Counted from the first letter of the stretch, positions 8,310 to 18,120 are shown. The stretch is DNA of 64,000 bases from Solirubrum puertoriconensis (GCF_001483135.1 NZ_LNAL01000002.1:11-64010), one strand, 5' to 3'. Notes: generated from the letters alone by a model not told the origin. Translations and numbers: made by a program.

Positions 8310-9995
8310 TTATTCGCTTGGCTGCTTAAGCGCCAGCTTGGTGCTGCCGTTTTGCAGAGCACGCAGGGCCTGCTGCAGCTCTAGGTCCTGGTCGCGCATT
8401 ACGGCGTAGTAGGCATCCTTGCCGTAGGCGCTGCGAGCCACGAGGGCTTTCAGCTGCACACGCAAGGCGGCAGCGCTGCGGCGCAGGCTCGCGGCATCGG
8501 TGCGTACGCCATCCTGCGCACCGCGGGCGGCCAAGGCTTGCAGCTGCACGTCGCTTACCTCGAAAGTGCGCGCAAACTGCTGCTGCGTCATTTGCTCCAG
8601 CTCGGGGCGGTGCTGCTGATACAGGTTTAGGGCAAACTCGCGCACCACGTTGGCCGCTTGCAGGCGAGCGTAGTAGCGGTTGTTTACGAGGGTATCGCGC
8701 GGCACAAACAAATCGGGCATAATGCCGCCGCCGCCGTACACGGTGCGCCCGTGCGAGGTACGGAAGCGCAGCTCGGGCGCGAAATGCACGCTATCGGCGT
8801 GAAAGGCTTCGCCGCGGGCGTAACGCTCCTGCAGCTCCCGGTCGTAGGCAGCCACGCCGTTGCGGTAGGGCTTCTGGATGGAGCGGCCCGAGGGCGTGTA
8901 GTAGCGCGCAATGGTCAGGCGCAGCTCCGAGCCATCGTTGAGGGTAATGGGCTGCTGCACCAAGCCTTTGCCAAAGGTGCGGCGGCCCACCAGCAAGGCG
9001 CGGTCGTGGTCTTGCAGGGCGCCGGCCAATACCTCGGAGGCCGAGGCGCTGCCTTCGTCGACGAGTACTACTAGCTGCCCGTCCTCAAACTCGCCCAACA
9101 CGCGCGAAAACGTTTGGCTGTCGTATTGGTCGCCTTTGCCATCGGTGTACACGATTTTGCGCGTACCGGCAATAAACTCGTCGGCCACTTTGGTAGCGCG
9201 GTCGAGGTAGCCGCCGGGGTTGCCGCGCAGGTCGAGCACCAGCTTCTCCATTCCCTCGCGGCGCAGCCGACCTAGGGCCGCCTTAAACTCGTCGTAGGTG
9301 CCAGCAGCAAAGCGGCTGACTTTGATATAGCCCGTTTGCTCATCGATGAGGTAAGCCACATCAACTGAGCTATTCGGGATACGGTTGCGCGTGAGGGCAA
9401 ACATCATGGGCCGCGTTTGGCCGCGGCGCAGCAACAGCAAGCGCACGGTGCTGCCACGTGGGCCCCGCAAGCGGGCAAATACGTGATCGGTGGTGTAGTG
9501 CTGGCCCGATACATTCTGGCCATCCACGGCCAAAATCCGGTCGCCTGGCTGCATGCCGGCTTGCTCGGCGGGCCCGCCGCTCAGCGGCGATACCACCGTT
9601 ACCGTGTCGCGAAACAGGTTAAACTCCACCCCTACCCCATCGTAGTCGCTCTGCAAGAAAGCAGCGGCCTGCTGTTGCTCTTTGGCCGGAATGTAGGTGG
9701 AGTGCGGATCGAGGCGCTCGAGCAGGCGCTTGATGGCGTAGTCCGATAGCTCCTCGGCGTTAACCGAATCGACGTACTCGCGGTCGACGTAGCTCAGGAT
9801 TTCCTTGAACTTAAGGTACCCACGCGCGGTGGCGTCGGGGTTTTGCTCCGAAGGCCGAAACGGGTTGGCACCCAAGAGCACACCGCAAGCCAATGCTGCG
9901 CTCAACAGTATGGGCTGCCGCCAACGCGCCCACACGCTTCGCTTACGCGCGGCCACAACAGGCTGAGAGGCTTCGAGCCCTGAAGCGAGTTTCAT
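8310..9995 (-). CDS. S41 family C-terminal processing peptidase
   Basis: A 561-residue envelope serine protease anchored by one N-terminal helix (27-44). The PDZ domain runs about 115-200 (GVGVEFN, GPAEQAGMQPGDRILAVDG). The S41 core contains KLVLDLRGNPGGYLD (251-265), the nucleophile in GSASASEV (Ser318) and the general base in TFGKG (Lys343). Such Ctp/Prc proteases cut C-termini of envelope proteins. The tail after about residue 400 is an extension common in Bacteroidota. A promoter of the TTG-N17-TAnnTTTG type lies just upstream. Confidence 0.92.
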   Translation of the reverse strand: MKLASGLEASQPVVAARKRSVWARWRQPILLSAALACGVLLGANPFRPSEQNPDATARGYLKFKEILSYVDREYVDSVNAEELSDYAIKRLLERLDPHSTYIPAKEQQQAAAFLQSDYDGVGVEFNLFRDTVTVVSPLSGGPAEQAGMQPGDRILAVDGQNVSGQHYTTDHVFARLRGPRGSTVRLLLLRRGQTRPMMFALTRNRIPNSSVDVAYLIDEQTGYIKVSRFAAGTYDEFKAALGRLRREGMEKLVLDLRGNPGGYLDRATKVADEFIAGTRKIVYTDGKGDQYDSQTFSRVLGEFEDGQLVVLVDEGSASASEVLAGALQDHDRALLVGRRTFGKGLVQQPITLNDGSELRLTIARYYTPSGRSIQKPYRNGVAAYDRELQERYARGEAFHADSVHFAPELRFRTSHGRTVYGGGGIMPDLFVPRDTLVNNRYYARLQAANVVREFALNLYQQHRPELEQMTQQQFARTFEVSDVQLQALAARGAQDGVRTDAASLRRSAAALRVQLKALVARSAYGKDAYYAVMRDQDLELQQALRALQNGSTKLALKQPSE

Positions 9996-10347
9996 CTGTT
10001 AGTGGAGCGGGTAAATGTGAGCAATAAGCGACGGGTAAGCCAACGGATACTACTCAAAAATACTACAACTATTCCAAGACAACGGGGTAGCAGATGCAGA
10101 CATTCTTATTTTCTAATAAAAAGACAAATTAACATTATATAAACGCAAATTCAACCGCATTAACCCGTAACTATAAGTAAAAATACCCTAGGTGCTGAGA
10201 CACCGACTCAAGCTGAGGAGCAGCCACGAAATAGCACATTTCCGTAACCTCGGGCATTCGAGCCTGTTGGGCTCAAAACGGCACAAAAGCGACAACTCCC
10301 AGACTTGGTGAGCAAGCCTGGGCGCCGGGGTGGTACCGCCGTGGCGG
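9996..10347. other. Intergenic region upstream of the S41 gene
   Basis: 352 bp, AT-rich at 10090-10180. Apart from the promoter at 10055-10082 and one CCTAGG near 10187, nothing is recognised. Confidence 0.6.
10055..10082 (-). promoter_or_regulatory. Predicted Bacteroidota sigma-A promoter of the S41 gene
   Basis: On the minus strand, TTG at 10080-10082 is followed after 17 nt by TATTTTTG (10055-10062), matching the -33 TTG / -7 TAnnTTTG consensus. The implied 5' leader is about 50 nt. Confidence 0.45.
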
Positions 10348-11799
10348 CTATTGCCGCACTAACTTCAGGCGGCTTACCTGCGCACCTTGCTGCAGCACGA
10401 GCACGTAGGTGCCCGCGGCCAATTTGCCCGCGCCTACCACCTCAACTTCGGAGGTGCCTACTGCCAGCTGTGCTTGTTGTTGCAGCACCTTCCGACCTAG
10501 GGCATCGGATACCACCAGGGTAGCGGGGCCCGGCACAGGCGTGCGTACCTGCAGCGTCAGCCCATCGGCACCGAAAGGCAGCGGCCACGCCACAGCGGCA
10601 AAGGTTGCTAGCGCACCCACCCGCACGGTGCGCACCGGCGAAAGGTGCTCGGTACCATCGGCATCAATCTGGCGCAGGCGGTAGTACACCAGCTCGGCGC
10701 CGTAGTTAAGCAGGCGGGCATCGGTGTACTGGTACTCGGTGCGCTGGGTGCGGTTGCCGGCCCCGGCCACGGTGCCCAGGTGCTGAAAAGTGCTGCCGTC
10801 GGCGCTACCCTCTACCTCGAAGCGGTTGTTGTTGCGCTCCGTGGCTGTGGCCCACCGCAGCCAAGCGGCATCGTTGCGGCGCTCGGCCGTAAAACTGATC
10901 AGCTCAACTGGCAAGGGGTTTTGCGCCGTCGAAACCGTCCAGCGCGAAAACTGCGTGGCATCAACGCTAATGCTGCGCGTGGCCGTGGCATTGCTGGCGG
11001 CCCCAACGGCCTCCCACCGATTGGCGTTGGGGCTGGTTTCGCGCCAGGCTACGGCTTTGCTGAAGTCGGTAATCTGGTTGTCGTTGTCGGAGAGCCAGCC
11101 GAGGGTAAGTTGCACAGGCGCGGTGGGTTGCTGCGTGGGCTGTATGCTCCAGATCTGGTCGATGCCCTTTAGAGCGGCGTTTTGCGGGTGCACGGCGTAG
11201 CTGGTGTGCATGGTTTGCAGCCCCGCCGCGCGGGTAGCAATTACAGCACCTAGGTTTTGCCCACGAGGGTTGATGCGCAAGCCGGGCCCAAAATCGACGG
11301 CGGTGCTGCCGCTCACGGCGCGGCTGATTTGCAGGTTGCCCTGTACGTAGCGGCCCACTTGCTCGCCCGTAACCGTAGCCCCATCGGGCAAAATTACCTT
11401 GGCGGCCGCGGCGGTTTGCACCATGCCGTTGCTAAGCGTAAGCTGGTTGCTGATGGTGAGGTCGGCGGGCACTTGCACGGTGTTTTGGCCGGCCGTGGTT
11501 TTGTCGATGGTGAGGCGGTAGAGCGTGGCCCCGCCAGCGGCCAAAGTTTGGTCGGCAGCGCCGTTGAGCACTACCGTACCCGAGCCCGGCACCACGGTGC
11601 CGGTGTTGGTAAGGTTGCCTTGCACCGTAAGCGTACCCGCACCTAGGGCCAGCGTGCCGGTATTTTGCACCGCACCGGCCGAGTACAGCGTGGCCCCATC
11701 GCCGATGTACAGCGTGGTTCCAGCTTGGGTCGTTAGCTGCGCCAAGGCCGCGCCGGGCGCCAATAAGGCCAAACCAAGGAGGGGTAAAAAGTGCTTCAT
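10348..11799 (-). CDS. Secreted T9SS-sorted surface protein
   Basis: 483 residues, start MKHFLPLLGLALLAPGAALAQ (signal peptide). The first 150 residues are a Gly/Thr/Asn-rich repeated strand pattern (TLYIGDGATLYSAGAV, then VQNTGTLALGAGTLTV) like polymorphic outer membrane or beta-helix proteins. The middle holds a PVELISFTAER segment typical of Bacteroidota surface proteins. The end is a type A sorting domain (VVSDALGRKVLQQ, then AAGTYVLVLQQG, closing KLVRQ), which directs export through the type IX system. No catalytic motif is seen; adhesion or matrix function is an inference. The CCTAGG hexamer occurs several times in the gene. Confidence 0.85.
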   Translation of the reverse strand: MKHFLPLLGLALLAPGAALAQLTTQAGTTLYIGDGATLYSAGAVQNTGTLALGAGTLTVQGNLTNTGTVVPGSGTVVLNGAADQTLAAGGATLYRLTIDKTTAGQNTVQVPADLTISNQLTLSNGMVQTAAAAKVILPDGATVTGEQVGRYVQGNLQISRAVSGSTAVDFGPGLRINPRGQNLGAVIATRAAGLQTMHTSYAVHPQNAALKGIDQIWSIQPTQQPTAPVQLTLGWLSDNDNQITDFSKAVAWRETSPNANRWEAVGAASNATATRSISVDATQFSRWTVSTAQNPLPVELISFTAERRNDAAWLRWATATERNNNRFEVEGSADGSTFQHLGTVAGAGNRTQRTEYQYTDARLLNYGAELVYYRLRQIDADGTEHLSPVRTVRVGALATFAAVAWPLPFGADGLTLQVRTPVPGPATLVVSDALGRKVLQQQAQLAVGTSEVEVVGAGKLAAGTYVLVLQQGAQVSRLKLVRQ

Positions 11800-12128
11800 G
11801 CAGGCAAAACAGAGCGGGAGCGATATACAAACGGAGCAAGCCCAAGCAGCTTGCTCCGCGGGGCTGCGGCAAGGCATAGCACATCAGCCCGACAAAACTC
11901 GCTTTTACAAGCCATAAATGCATTAGATAAATTGAATATTTATAAAACCGAACGGCAACTCTCTCGGCTCATAGGAGCCGTACCGTTTGCCGTTCATTAA
12001 CCCAACTACCAGCCCTAGGTGCGGCGCCCACTTTTGCGAGCTGCACCTACTGCCAACCGGCTGCCGTATCTTTGCCGCGGCTGCGCCACCTAGGCACGGC
12101 TTGTTTTCGGCTCATTTTCAAGCTCCTT
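11800..12128. other. Divergent intergenic region between the T9SS protein and ruvX
   Basis: 329 bp with an AT-rich stretch at 11915-11950. TATCTTTG at 12067-12074, 55 nt before ruvX, fits the -7 consensus on the plus strand, but no TTG is well spaced. Two CCTAGG copies (12015, 12089) flank it. Confidence 0.5.
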
Positions 12129-12545
12129 ATGGCCCGCCTTCTTGCCATCGATTACGGCCACAAGCGCGTGGGCCTGGCCGTGACGGACCCGCTGCAACTT
12201 ATTGCCACGCCGCTCGACACGATTCATAGCCAGGACTTGTTCCCTTTCGTGAAGAAGTACCACCAGCAGGAGCAGCTAGCGGGCATCGTTATCGGCATGC
12301 CGCGCACGCTGATGAACGAAGCTACCGACTCGACCTCGGCCGTGGTGGGCGTGGTGCGTAAGCTGCGCCGCGAGCTGCCCGATGTGCCCGTGCACGAGGT
12401 GGACGAGCGGTTTACCTCGCGCATGGCGCACCAAGCCATGCGCGACGGCGGCCTGGGCCAAAAAGCCCGCCGCGACAAAGCCTTGGTGGACCGCGTAAGC
12501 GCCACCATCATTCTGCAATCTTTTCTTGACTCTCGCCCTGTATGA
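12129..12545 (+). CDS. ruvX: RuvX/YqgF family pre-16S rRNA nuclease (putative Holliday junction resolvase)
   Basis: 138 residues, start MARLLAIDYGHKRVGLAVTD, an RNase H-like fold. Asp8 in AIDYG is the first acidic metal ligand, Glu in HEVDERFTS the second, and Asp in KALVDRVSA the third. The family trims the 5' end of 16S rRNA precursor and was first described as a Holliday junction resolvase. The start codon at 12129 removes a 19-residue extension without family similarity. Its stop overlaps the def start by 4 nt (ATGA), so the two are translationally coupled. Confidence 0.92.
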   Translation: MARLLAIDYGHKRVGLAVTDPLQLIATPLDTIHSQDLFPFVKKYHQQEQLAGIVIGMPRTLMNEATDSTSAVVGVVRKLRRELPDVPVHEVDERFTSRMAHQAMRDGGLGQKARRDKALVDRVSATIILQSFLDSRPV

Positions 12546-13129
12546 TTTACCCCATCGTTGCCTACGGTGACCCGGTGCTGAAAGCCCGCGCCAAGGACAT
12601 CCCGGCCGATTTTTCGGCGGAGGAGCTGCAAAAGCTCATCGCCGATATGTACGAAACCATGTACTACGCCCACGGCGTAGGCCTTGCAGCGCCGCAAATC
12701 GGCAAAGGCGTCCGTCTGTTCGTTATTGATTCGGAGCCGATGGTGGATGACGACGAGGACGACGATGCCCCCGCCGAAACCGGCGTGAAGCGGGCCTTCA
12801 TCAACCCCGTAATGATCAAGGAAAGCGGCGAAGAGTGGCCTTTTGAGGAGGGCTGCCTGAGCATTCCGGGCGTGCGCGAACGGGTATTCCGCAAGCCCGA
12901 TATCATCATCCGCTACGAAGACGAAAACCGCCAAGTGCACGAAGAAGGCTTTTCGGGCATGACGGCGCGCGTAATTCAGCACGAGTACGACCACCTCGAG
13001 GGCGTGCTGTTCACCGACAAAATTTCGGCGTTCAAAAAGCAGCTGATCAAGAGCAAGCTGATGCGTATTGCCAAAGGCGATGCCAAAGCCGACTACCGTA
13101 TGCGCTTTGCCGGCCAGCGCGGCCGCTAA
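12542..13129 (+). CDS. def: Peptide deformylase
   Basis: 195 residues. Removes the formyl group from the N-terminal Met of new proteins. All three family motifs are intact: GVGLAAPQIG (45-54), EGCLS (103-107, metal ligand Cys105) and QHEYDH (146-151, ligands His147 and His151, catalytic Glu148). An acidic loop (VDDDEDDD, about 68-75) lies between motifs 1 and 2; such loops are usual in Bacteroidota deformylases. It overlaps ruvX by 4 nt and is followed by a strong terminator. Confidence 0.96.
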   Translation: MIYPIVAYGDPVLKARAKDIPADFSAEELQKLIADMYETMYYAHGVGLAAPQIGKGVRLFVIDSEPMVDDDEDDDAPAETGVKRAFINPVMIKESGEEWPFEEGCLSIPGVRERVFRKPDIIIRYEDENRQVHEEGFSGMTARVIQHEYDHLEGVLFTDKISAFKKQLIKSKLMRIAKGDAKADYRMRFAGQRGR

Positions 13130-13151
13130 ACCCTAGGTTGATTTAAGCCTG

Positions 13152-13178
13152 AAACGCCCGGCCATGCCGGGCGTTTTT
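13152..13178 (+). terminator. Terminator of ruvX-def
   Basis: Stem AACGCCCGGC with its complement around the loop CAT, followed by TTTTT. Confidence 0.85.
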
Positions 13179-13212
13179 GCGTTCTTTAGGCTCCTGCTTT
13201 GTGCCATATCAA

Positions 13213-14202
13213 ATGGTTATGCTGCTGCGGCGCGCTTCGCCTTTTCTGCTGACTGCCTTGCTGTGGCTGCTACCGCCGCAGCCCCAAAGCCACGCGTGGG
13301 GCTTTTTTGCGCATCGCAGCATCAACCGCCTGGCCGTGTTTACGCTGCCGCCCGAAATGATCGGGTTCTACAAAAGCCGCATTGAGTACCTCACGGTGCA
13401 GGCCACCCGCCCCGACTCGCGCCGTACCGTGGTGGCGGGCGAAGCCCCTCGGCACTTCATTGACTTGGACGTGTACGGCGACTCGGCTGCGTACAAGCTA
13501 CCCCGCTCCTACGCCGATGCCGTGGCCCGCTTTGGCGAAGACTCGCTTTTGCGCCACGGCATTGTGCCCTGGCACGTAGCGCGCATGAAAGGGCAGCTCA
13601 CCGAGGCCTTCCGCACCCGCGACGCCGAACGCATCATCAGTCTCTCGGCCGACCTAGGGCACTACATTGCCGATGCCTGCGTGCCGCTGCACACCACCCG
13701 CAATTACAACGGCCAACTTACCAACCAGCGCGGCATTCACGGTTTGTGGGAGTCGCGCCTACCCGAGCTGCTGGCCACCGGTTACGATTTCTTTACTGGT
13801 CCGGCGCCTTACCTCGAGTACCCCACCGGCACCATTTGGGCAACCGTAGCCCGCTCCAATGCCGCCGTCGATTCGGTTTTGCGTTTCGAGAGCGAGCTGA
13901 CGCGCAAGCTACCCGCCGACCGCAAGTACAGCTACGAAGAGCGCAATGGCCACACCTCGCGGGTGTACTCCCAAGAGTTCAGCCGCGAGTACCATCAGCG
14001 CCTGAGCGGGCAAGTAGAGCGGCAAATGCGCTTGGCCGCGCGGCTCACGGGGGCGTTTTGGTACACCTGTTGGGTTGATGCCGGCCAACCCGACCTTAAC
14101 CACATGCCCCGCCTCACCGAAGCCCAGATGCGCCAACTGGCTTTGCAAGCCCAGCAAGAGCAAACCGCCCCAGCTACCGACACCCACGGCCACGTCGACT
14201 AA
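13213..14202 (+). CDS. Secreted S1/P1-nuclease-like zinc phosphodiesterase fold protein
   Basis: 329 residues from ATG 13213; a TTG 12 codons earlier lies in the terminator and is less likely. A signal peptide ends near SHA, leaving mature WGFFAHRSINRLA. An N-terminal Trp plus His is the first zinc ligand pattern in the S1/P1 nuclease and zinc phospholipase C families. Further ligand-like segments follow: HFIDLD, the long LGHYIADACVPLHTTRNYNGQ, and HGLWESRLPE. Members cut nucleic acids or phospholipids outside the cytoplasm; the substrate cannot be told here. The last 30 residues (QEQTAPATDTHGHVD) are low in complexity. A DUF486 gene follows after about 100 bp. Confidence 0.75.
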   Translation: MVMLLRRASPFLLTALLWLLPPQPQSHAWGFFAHRSINRLAVFTLPPEMIGFYKSRIEYLTVQATRPDSRRTVVAGEAPRHFIDLDVYGDSAAYKLPRSYADAVARFGEDSLLRHGIVPWHVARMKGQLTEAFRTRDAERIISLSADLGHYIADACVPLHTTRNYNGQLTNQRGIHGLWESRLPELLATGYDFFTGPAPYLEYPTGTIWATVARSNAAVDSVLRFESELTRKLPADRKYSYEERNGHTSRVYSQEFSREYHQRLSGQVERQMRLAARLTGAFWYTCWVDAGQPDLNHMPRLTEAQMRQLALQAQQEQTAPATDTHGHVD

Positions 14203-14308
14203 GCGCAATTCAACTGCCTAGGTTATCAGGGTTCGGCAAGTAAATGACAGGGGATACAGAACTTTGCTTGGCGGCTTCAACAGCTCCGCCTCTGCTGCTA
14301 ATTCGATT

Positions 14309-14680
14309 ATGAAAGCCTTCCTCACCATTGCCCTGCTCTGCGTTTCCAACCTGTTCATGACGTTTGCCTGGTACGGGCACCTGTACTTCAAGAAGCTGCC
14401 GTGGTTTGCCAAAACGGGCATCGTGGGCGTGGTGCTGCTCAGCTGGGGGCTGGCATTTTTCGAGTACGTGTTTCAGGTGCCCGCCAACCGCATCGGCTTC
14501 GAGGCCAACGGCGGCCCCTACAACCTGTTTCAGCTGAAGGTTATTCAGGAGGTGATTTCGCTCACGGTGTTCACGCTGTGCGCCGTGTACGTGTTCAAAT
14601 CCGACAAGCTGGCCTGGAACCACCTGCTGGGCTTTGTGCTGCTGGTAGCGGCGGTGTATGTCATTTTCAAGAAATGGTAG
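14309..14680 (+). CDS. DMT-family small membrane protein (DUF486)
   Basis: 123 residues, start MKAFLTIALLCVSNLFMTFAWYGHL. Four membrane helices, with the family features FMTFAWYGHLK-like in helix 1, ANRIG in the second loop, and FQLKVIQE before helix 3. DUF486 proteins belong to the drug/metabolite transporter superfamily and probably work as dimers; the transported compound is unknown. The upstream reading from TTG 14264 adds residues without family match. Confidence 0.88.
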   Translation: MKAFLTIALLCVSNLFMTFAWYGHLYFKKLPWFAKTGIVGVVLLSWGLAFFEYVFQVPANRIGFEANGGPYNLFQLKVIQEVISLTVFTLCAVYVFKSDKLAWNHLLGFVLLVAAVYVIFKKW

Positions 14681-14928
14681 GCTAGGCTGGTTCGAGCAAC
14701 TGAGCCATTTGTTTTAAGTGTTCAACCAAGCAGAGTGTATATTTTTACCTCAATGAACAGCCTCGTTGCTTGTGCTAAGAACCCAACAGTAAGCCGCAAA
14801 TCACCATCCAGCAGCTACATGATAGCCAGCGCATAAGTTTAGGTTAAAACAGCAGAGGCACAGGCAACAACCCCGACCGCAGGCGTGCGTAGGTAGGCCG
14901 TTGCCCTTCCTTTCCTCTCCTGTTGTAT

Positions 14929-17250
14929 ATGCCTCGCTTTTTACGCCTCGTTGCAGGCTTTCTTCTTTCTTTTTGTGTTCTGACTGGCAGCGCCGCCGCC
15001 CAACGGGTGGGCGTGGTACTTTCGGGTGGCGGGGCTAAGGGCCTTGCCCACGTGGGCGTGCTGAAGGTGCTCGAGCAAAACGGCATCCCCATCGATTATA
15101 TCGTGGGCACGAGCATGGGCTCGGTGGTGGGGGCGTTGTACTCGGCCGGGTACTCGCCGCGCGAAATCGAGCAGATTGTCATTCAGCCCGAGTTTCAGTA
15201 TTGGGTATCGGGCAAGCAACCCGCCGACCGCACCTTTAACTACCTCACCGCCGACCCCAACCCCTCGTCGCTACACGTGGGGCTGGCCGTCGATTCGTCG
15301 TTCCGGACGCGGGTTACGCCCAACCTCATCAACGACGTGAACCTGAACTTTGTGCTGGCCAAGATGCTGGCGCCGGCCGGGGCCATTTCGGGCTACAACT
15401 TCGATAAGCTGTTTGTGCCGTTCCGGTGCCTGGCTGCCGAGGTATTCACGCGCAACCAGGTAATTCAGCGCGAAGGCTCGATTTCCGATGCGGTGCGCAA
15501 CTCCATGGCCGTGCCGCTGGTATTCCGGCCCATTCGCAACCCCGATGGCCGCTACCTGTTCGATGGCGGCATCTACAACAACTTCCCCACCGATGTGATG
15601 CGCTCCGAGTTCAAGCCCGATGTCATCATTGGGGTGAACGTGGGCGACGTGGCCTACAAGAAGTACCCCTTCGGCAAGGACGACGAGCTGCTGCTGGGCT
15701 CCATCGTGTTTCTGGGTGCCGACGTGGCCGACACCTTGGCCGTGGGTAAGAATGGCGTGTTCATTCAGCCCGACCTGGAGGGCTTTGGGGCTACCGACTT
15801 TGCCCGGGTGCGCGAGCTGATTGACTTAGGCGAAAAGGCCGCCACTGCCAAGCTGCCCCAGGCGCTGCAGCGCATTCAGCGCCGGCAGGATACGCTGGAG
15901 CTAGCAAAGCGCCGCCAAGGCTTTCAGCAGCAGGCGCCGCAGCCGCGGTTTGCCCGCGTGGGGGTGCAGGGCCTCAACGATCAGCAAGCGGCCTTTGTGC
16001 GGCGCTTTTTCCGGCGCGACGGCAGCACCTACACCATCGACGATATCGAGGAGGGCTACTACCGCCTCGCAGCCGACGACTTTTTCCGGAACGTGTACCC
16101 GCGCATCCGCTACGACCGCACCTCCGAGGGCTACGTGTTTCAGGTGGATGCGCGCCAGAACAACAACCTTTCGGGCGAAGTGGGCTTCGTGCTGAGCTCG
16201 CGCCCCATCGATAACTTTTACCTGGGGCTGGAATACCGCTACCTACGGCGCTTTCTGTACCAGGCTTCGGCCAGCGTAAACATCGGCCGCTTCTACAACG
16301 CGGCGCGTGGTTCGTTTCGCATCAATGTGCCGGCACGCTACTCCTACTACCTCGAGCCGACCATCATTTACAACCAGTGGAACTACCAGAAAACCGGGGG
16401 CCTGCTGGGGCGCGACGTGGTGAGCACGCAGGTGCGTCAGCAGGATTTGAAGGCCGGCGTGCAACTGGGCTTCAGCCCGAACTACCGCAGCCGCATTTTG
16501 CTCGAAGGCGCTTGGTTTACACGGCAGGATGAATATGCCAATGTAAACGAGATATCGAACACCGACCGCCTCGACGAAACCGATTTTACGGGCTACACCG
16601 CCGCCGCGCAGTTTGCCCGCAACTCCCTCAACCGCAAACAGTACGCTACCAGCGGCCGCCGGGCGGTGTTTACCACGCGCCTGGTGTACGGCCGCGAGCA
16701 GCTGACGCCCGGCACTACCTCGCTCATCGAGGAGGAGCGCGAGCGGTACTTACGCTGGCTGCAGATCCGCGCCTTCACGGAGCAGTTCTTCCCGCTGAAA
16801 AACGAAAAGCAGAGCTGGGGCTACTTCGGCGAGGTGATGATTAGCGGGCAGCCGCGCTTTTACAACTACCGCTCGTCGGTTACGGCTGCGCCCATTTTTG
16901 CGCCCTTGCCCGACTCGCGCACGTTGTTTTTGGAGAACTACCGCTCGGCGCGCTACGTGGCCGCGGGCTTGCGCTTCAACCAAGGCGTAATAGGCAAGCT
17001 CGAATGGCGCACCGAGGCCTATGTGCACGTGCGGCACCAGCCCTTGCGCATGGGCGACAACCAGGAAGCCGAACGCAACGGCCGCTTTTCGGTGGAGCGC
17101 CCGCGCCTAACGGCCAGCACCGGCCTGGTGTACCAAACGCCCGTGGGGCCGCTGGCCGTGCACGTTATTCACTACGACGACTCGGCCAAGCGCTGGGGGG
17201 TGTTTGGGCACATTGGCTACCTGCTGTTCCAAAGCCGAGCTCTGGAATAG
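14929..17250 (+). CDS. Patatin-like phospholipase with POTRA and outer-membrane barrel (type Vd/Omp85-like)
   Basis: 773 residues from ATG 14929. Signal peptide to about residue 25, then a patatin domain: oxyanion loop GGGAKG (33-38), nucleophile GTSMGS (Ser62) and Asp212 in DGGIYNNFP, the Ser-Asp dyad being intact. After about residue 325 a POTRA-like segment (RFARVGVQGLNDQQAAFVRRFF) leads into a C-terminal beta-barrel of the BamA/FadL type, rich in aromatic strand ends. The Bacteroidota RssA/PlpD-like proteins of this layout sit in the outer membrane and expose or release a lipase; lipid turnover is inferred. No CCTAGG occurs in its 2.3 kb. Confidence 0.9.
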   Translation: MPRFLRLVAGFLLSFCVLTGSAAAQRVGVVLSGGGAKGLAHVGVLKVLEQNGIPIDYIVGTSMGSVVGALYSAGYSPREIEQIVIQPEFQYWVSGKQPADRTFNYLTADPNPSSLHVGLAVDSSFRTRVTPNLINDVNLNFVLAKMLAPAGAISGYNFDKLFVPFRCLAAEVFTRNQVIQREGSISDAVRNSMAVPLVFRPIRNPDGRYLFDGGIYNNFPTDVMRSEFKPDVIIGVNVGDVAYKKYPFGKDDELLLGSIVFLGADVADTLAVGKNGVFIQPDLEGFGATDFARVRELIDLGEKAATAKLPQALQRIQRRQDTLELAKRRQGFQQQAPQPRFARVGVQGLNDQQAAFVRRFFRRDGSTYTIDDIEEGYYRLAADDFFRNVYPRIRYDRTSEGYVFQVDARQNNNLSGEVGFVLSSRPIDNFYLGLEYRYLRRFLYQASASVNIGRFYNAARGSFRINVPARYSYYLEPTIIYNQWNYQKTGGLLGRDVVSTQVRQQDLKAGVQLGFSPNYRSRILLEGAWFTRQDEYANVNEISNTDRLDETDFTGYTAAAQFARNSLNRKQYATSGRRAVFTTRLVYGREQLTPGTTSLIEEERERYLRWLQIRAFTEQFFPLKNEKQSWGYFGEVMISGQPRFYNYRSSVTAAPIFAPLPDSRTLFLENYRSARYVAAGLRFNQGVIGKLEWRTEAYVHVRHQPLRMGDNQEAERNGRFSVERPRLTASTGLVYQTPVGPLAVHVIHYDDSAKRWGVFGHIGYLLFQSRALE

Positions 17251-17283
17251 CGCTTCAACCCGTAGCTGAAAGCACCTGCTCAT

Positions 17284-17334
17284 TAATGCCAAACGGCCCT
17301 AGGTTCAATTCGAACCTAGGGCCGTTTGGCATTT
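17284..17334 (+). terminator. Terminator of the patatin gene, symmetrical
   Basis: Perfect 22-bp stem (AATGCCAAACGGCCCTAGG plus TTC and its complement) with a 5-nt loop and ATTT after it. Each arm contains one CCTAGG. It is unusually long and could also block transcription from the other side. Confidence 0.8.
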
Positions 17335-17463
17335 GGATGGCCGCCTCATAGTTAACACAACTTTGAATTACAACTTTTTGTCTTGTGAAAATTATGTGAT
17401 TGCGCCAGGGCATAGGCACCGGGTACCTTAGCTGACGAAACCGAACCCCATACCACCTTCGCT

Positions 17464-18120
17464 ATGAAAACTTTCCGCTTTGCCCTCGCCGCCCTCCTGC
17501 TCGCCGGCACTCTCAGCACCGCCTCCGTAGCGCAGTCGCGCGAGATTTACGAGAACCCGCAGTTCAAGACCCTTGCGCAAAAGCACAAGCAACTGGCCAT
17601 TCTGCCCTTTGCCGTTACCATGACGACGAAGAAACTGCCCAAGGGCGTAACGCAGGAGCAGGTGCACCAGCAAGAAATGCAAGAGGGCAAAAATGTGCAG
17701 AGTGCCCTGCACACCTACTTCCTGAAACACCAAAGCTCCGACAACTTCACGGTGACGTTCCAGGACATCAACAAAACCAACTCCCTGCTCTCGAAGGCGG
17801 GCATCACGCCCGAAAACATCAGCGGCAAAACCTCGGAAGAGCTGGCCACGCTGCTCGGGGTTGATGGCGTGGTGTCGGGCACGTTCGTGACGGACAAACC
17901 CCTCTCCGACGGCGCGGCCGTGGCCATGGCCGTGCTGGTGGGCGTATCGGGCCCCACCAACTCGGGCCGCACCAGCATCAGCATCAACGACGGCGCCACG
18001 GGCGAGCTGCTTTGGAAGTACGACAAGGCCCTGTCGCGCGGCCTCGGCTCCGATACCAGCACCATCATCAACGCCATTATGCGCAAGTGCTCCAAGATGT
18101 TCCCCTACGCCAAATCGTAA
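17464..18120 (+). CDS. Secreted protein with periplasmic CsgG/LpoB-like look
   Basis: 218 residues with a signal peptide (MKTFRFALAALLLAGTLSTASVAQS). The mature part begins with KQLAILPFAVTMTTKK and holds a KTSEELATLLGVDGVVSGTFVTDK segment, which resembles the nucleotide-free alpha/beta fold of TolB-N/CsgG-like lipoproteins (ILPF..., LG.D.V..G). The strand SISINDGATGELLWKYDK fits the same fold. No lipobox is seen. The role is unknown. It stands alone between two terminators. Confidence 0.65.
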   Translation: MKTFRFALAALLLAGTLSTASVAQSREIYENPQFKTLAQKHKQLAILPFAVTMTTKKLPKGVTQEQVHQQEMQEGKNVQSALHTYFLKHQSSDNFTVTFQDINKTNSLLSKAGITPENISGKTSEELATLLGVDGVVSGTFVTDKPLSDGAAVAMAVLVGVSGPTNSGRTSISINDGATGELLWKYDKALSRGLGSDTSTIINAIMRKCSKMFPYAKS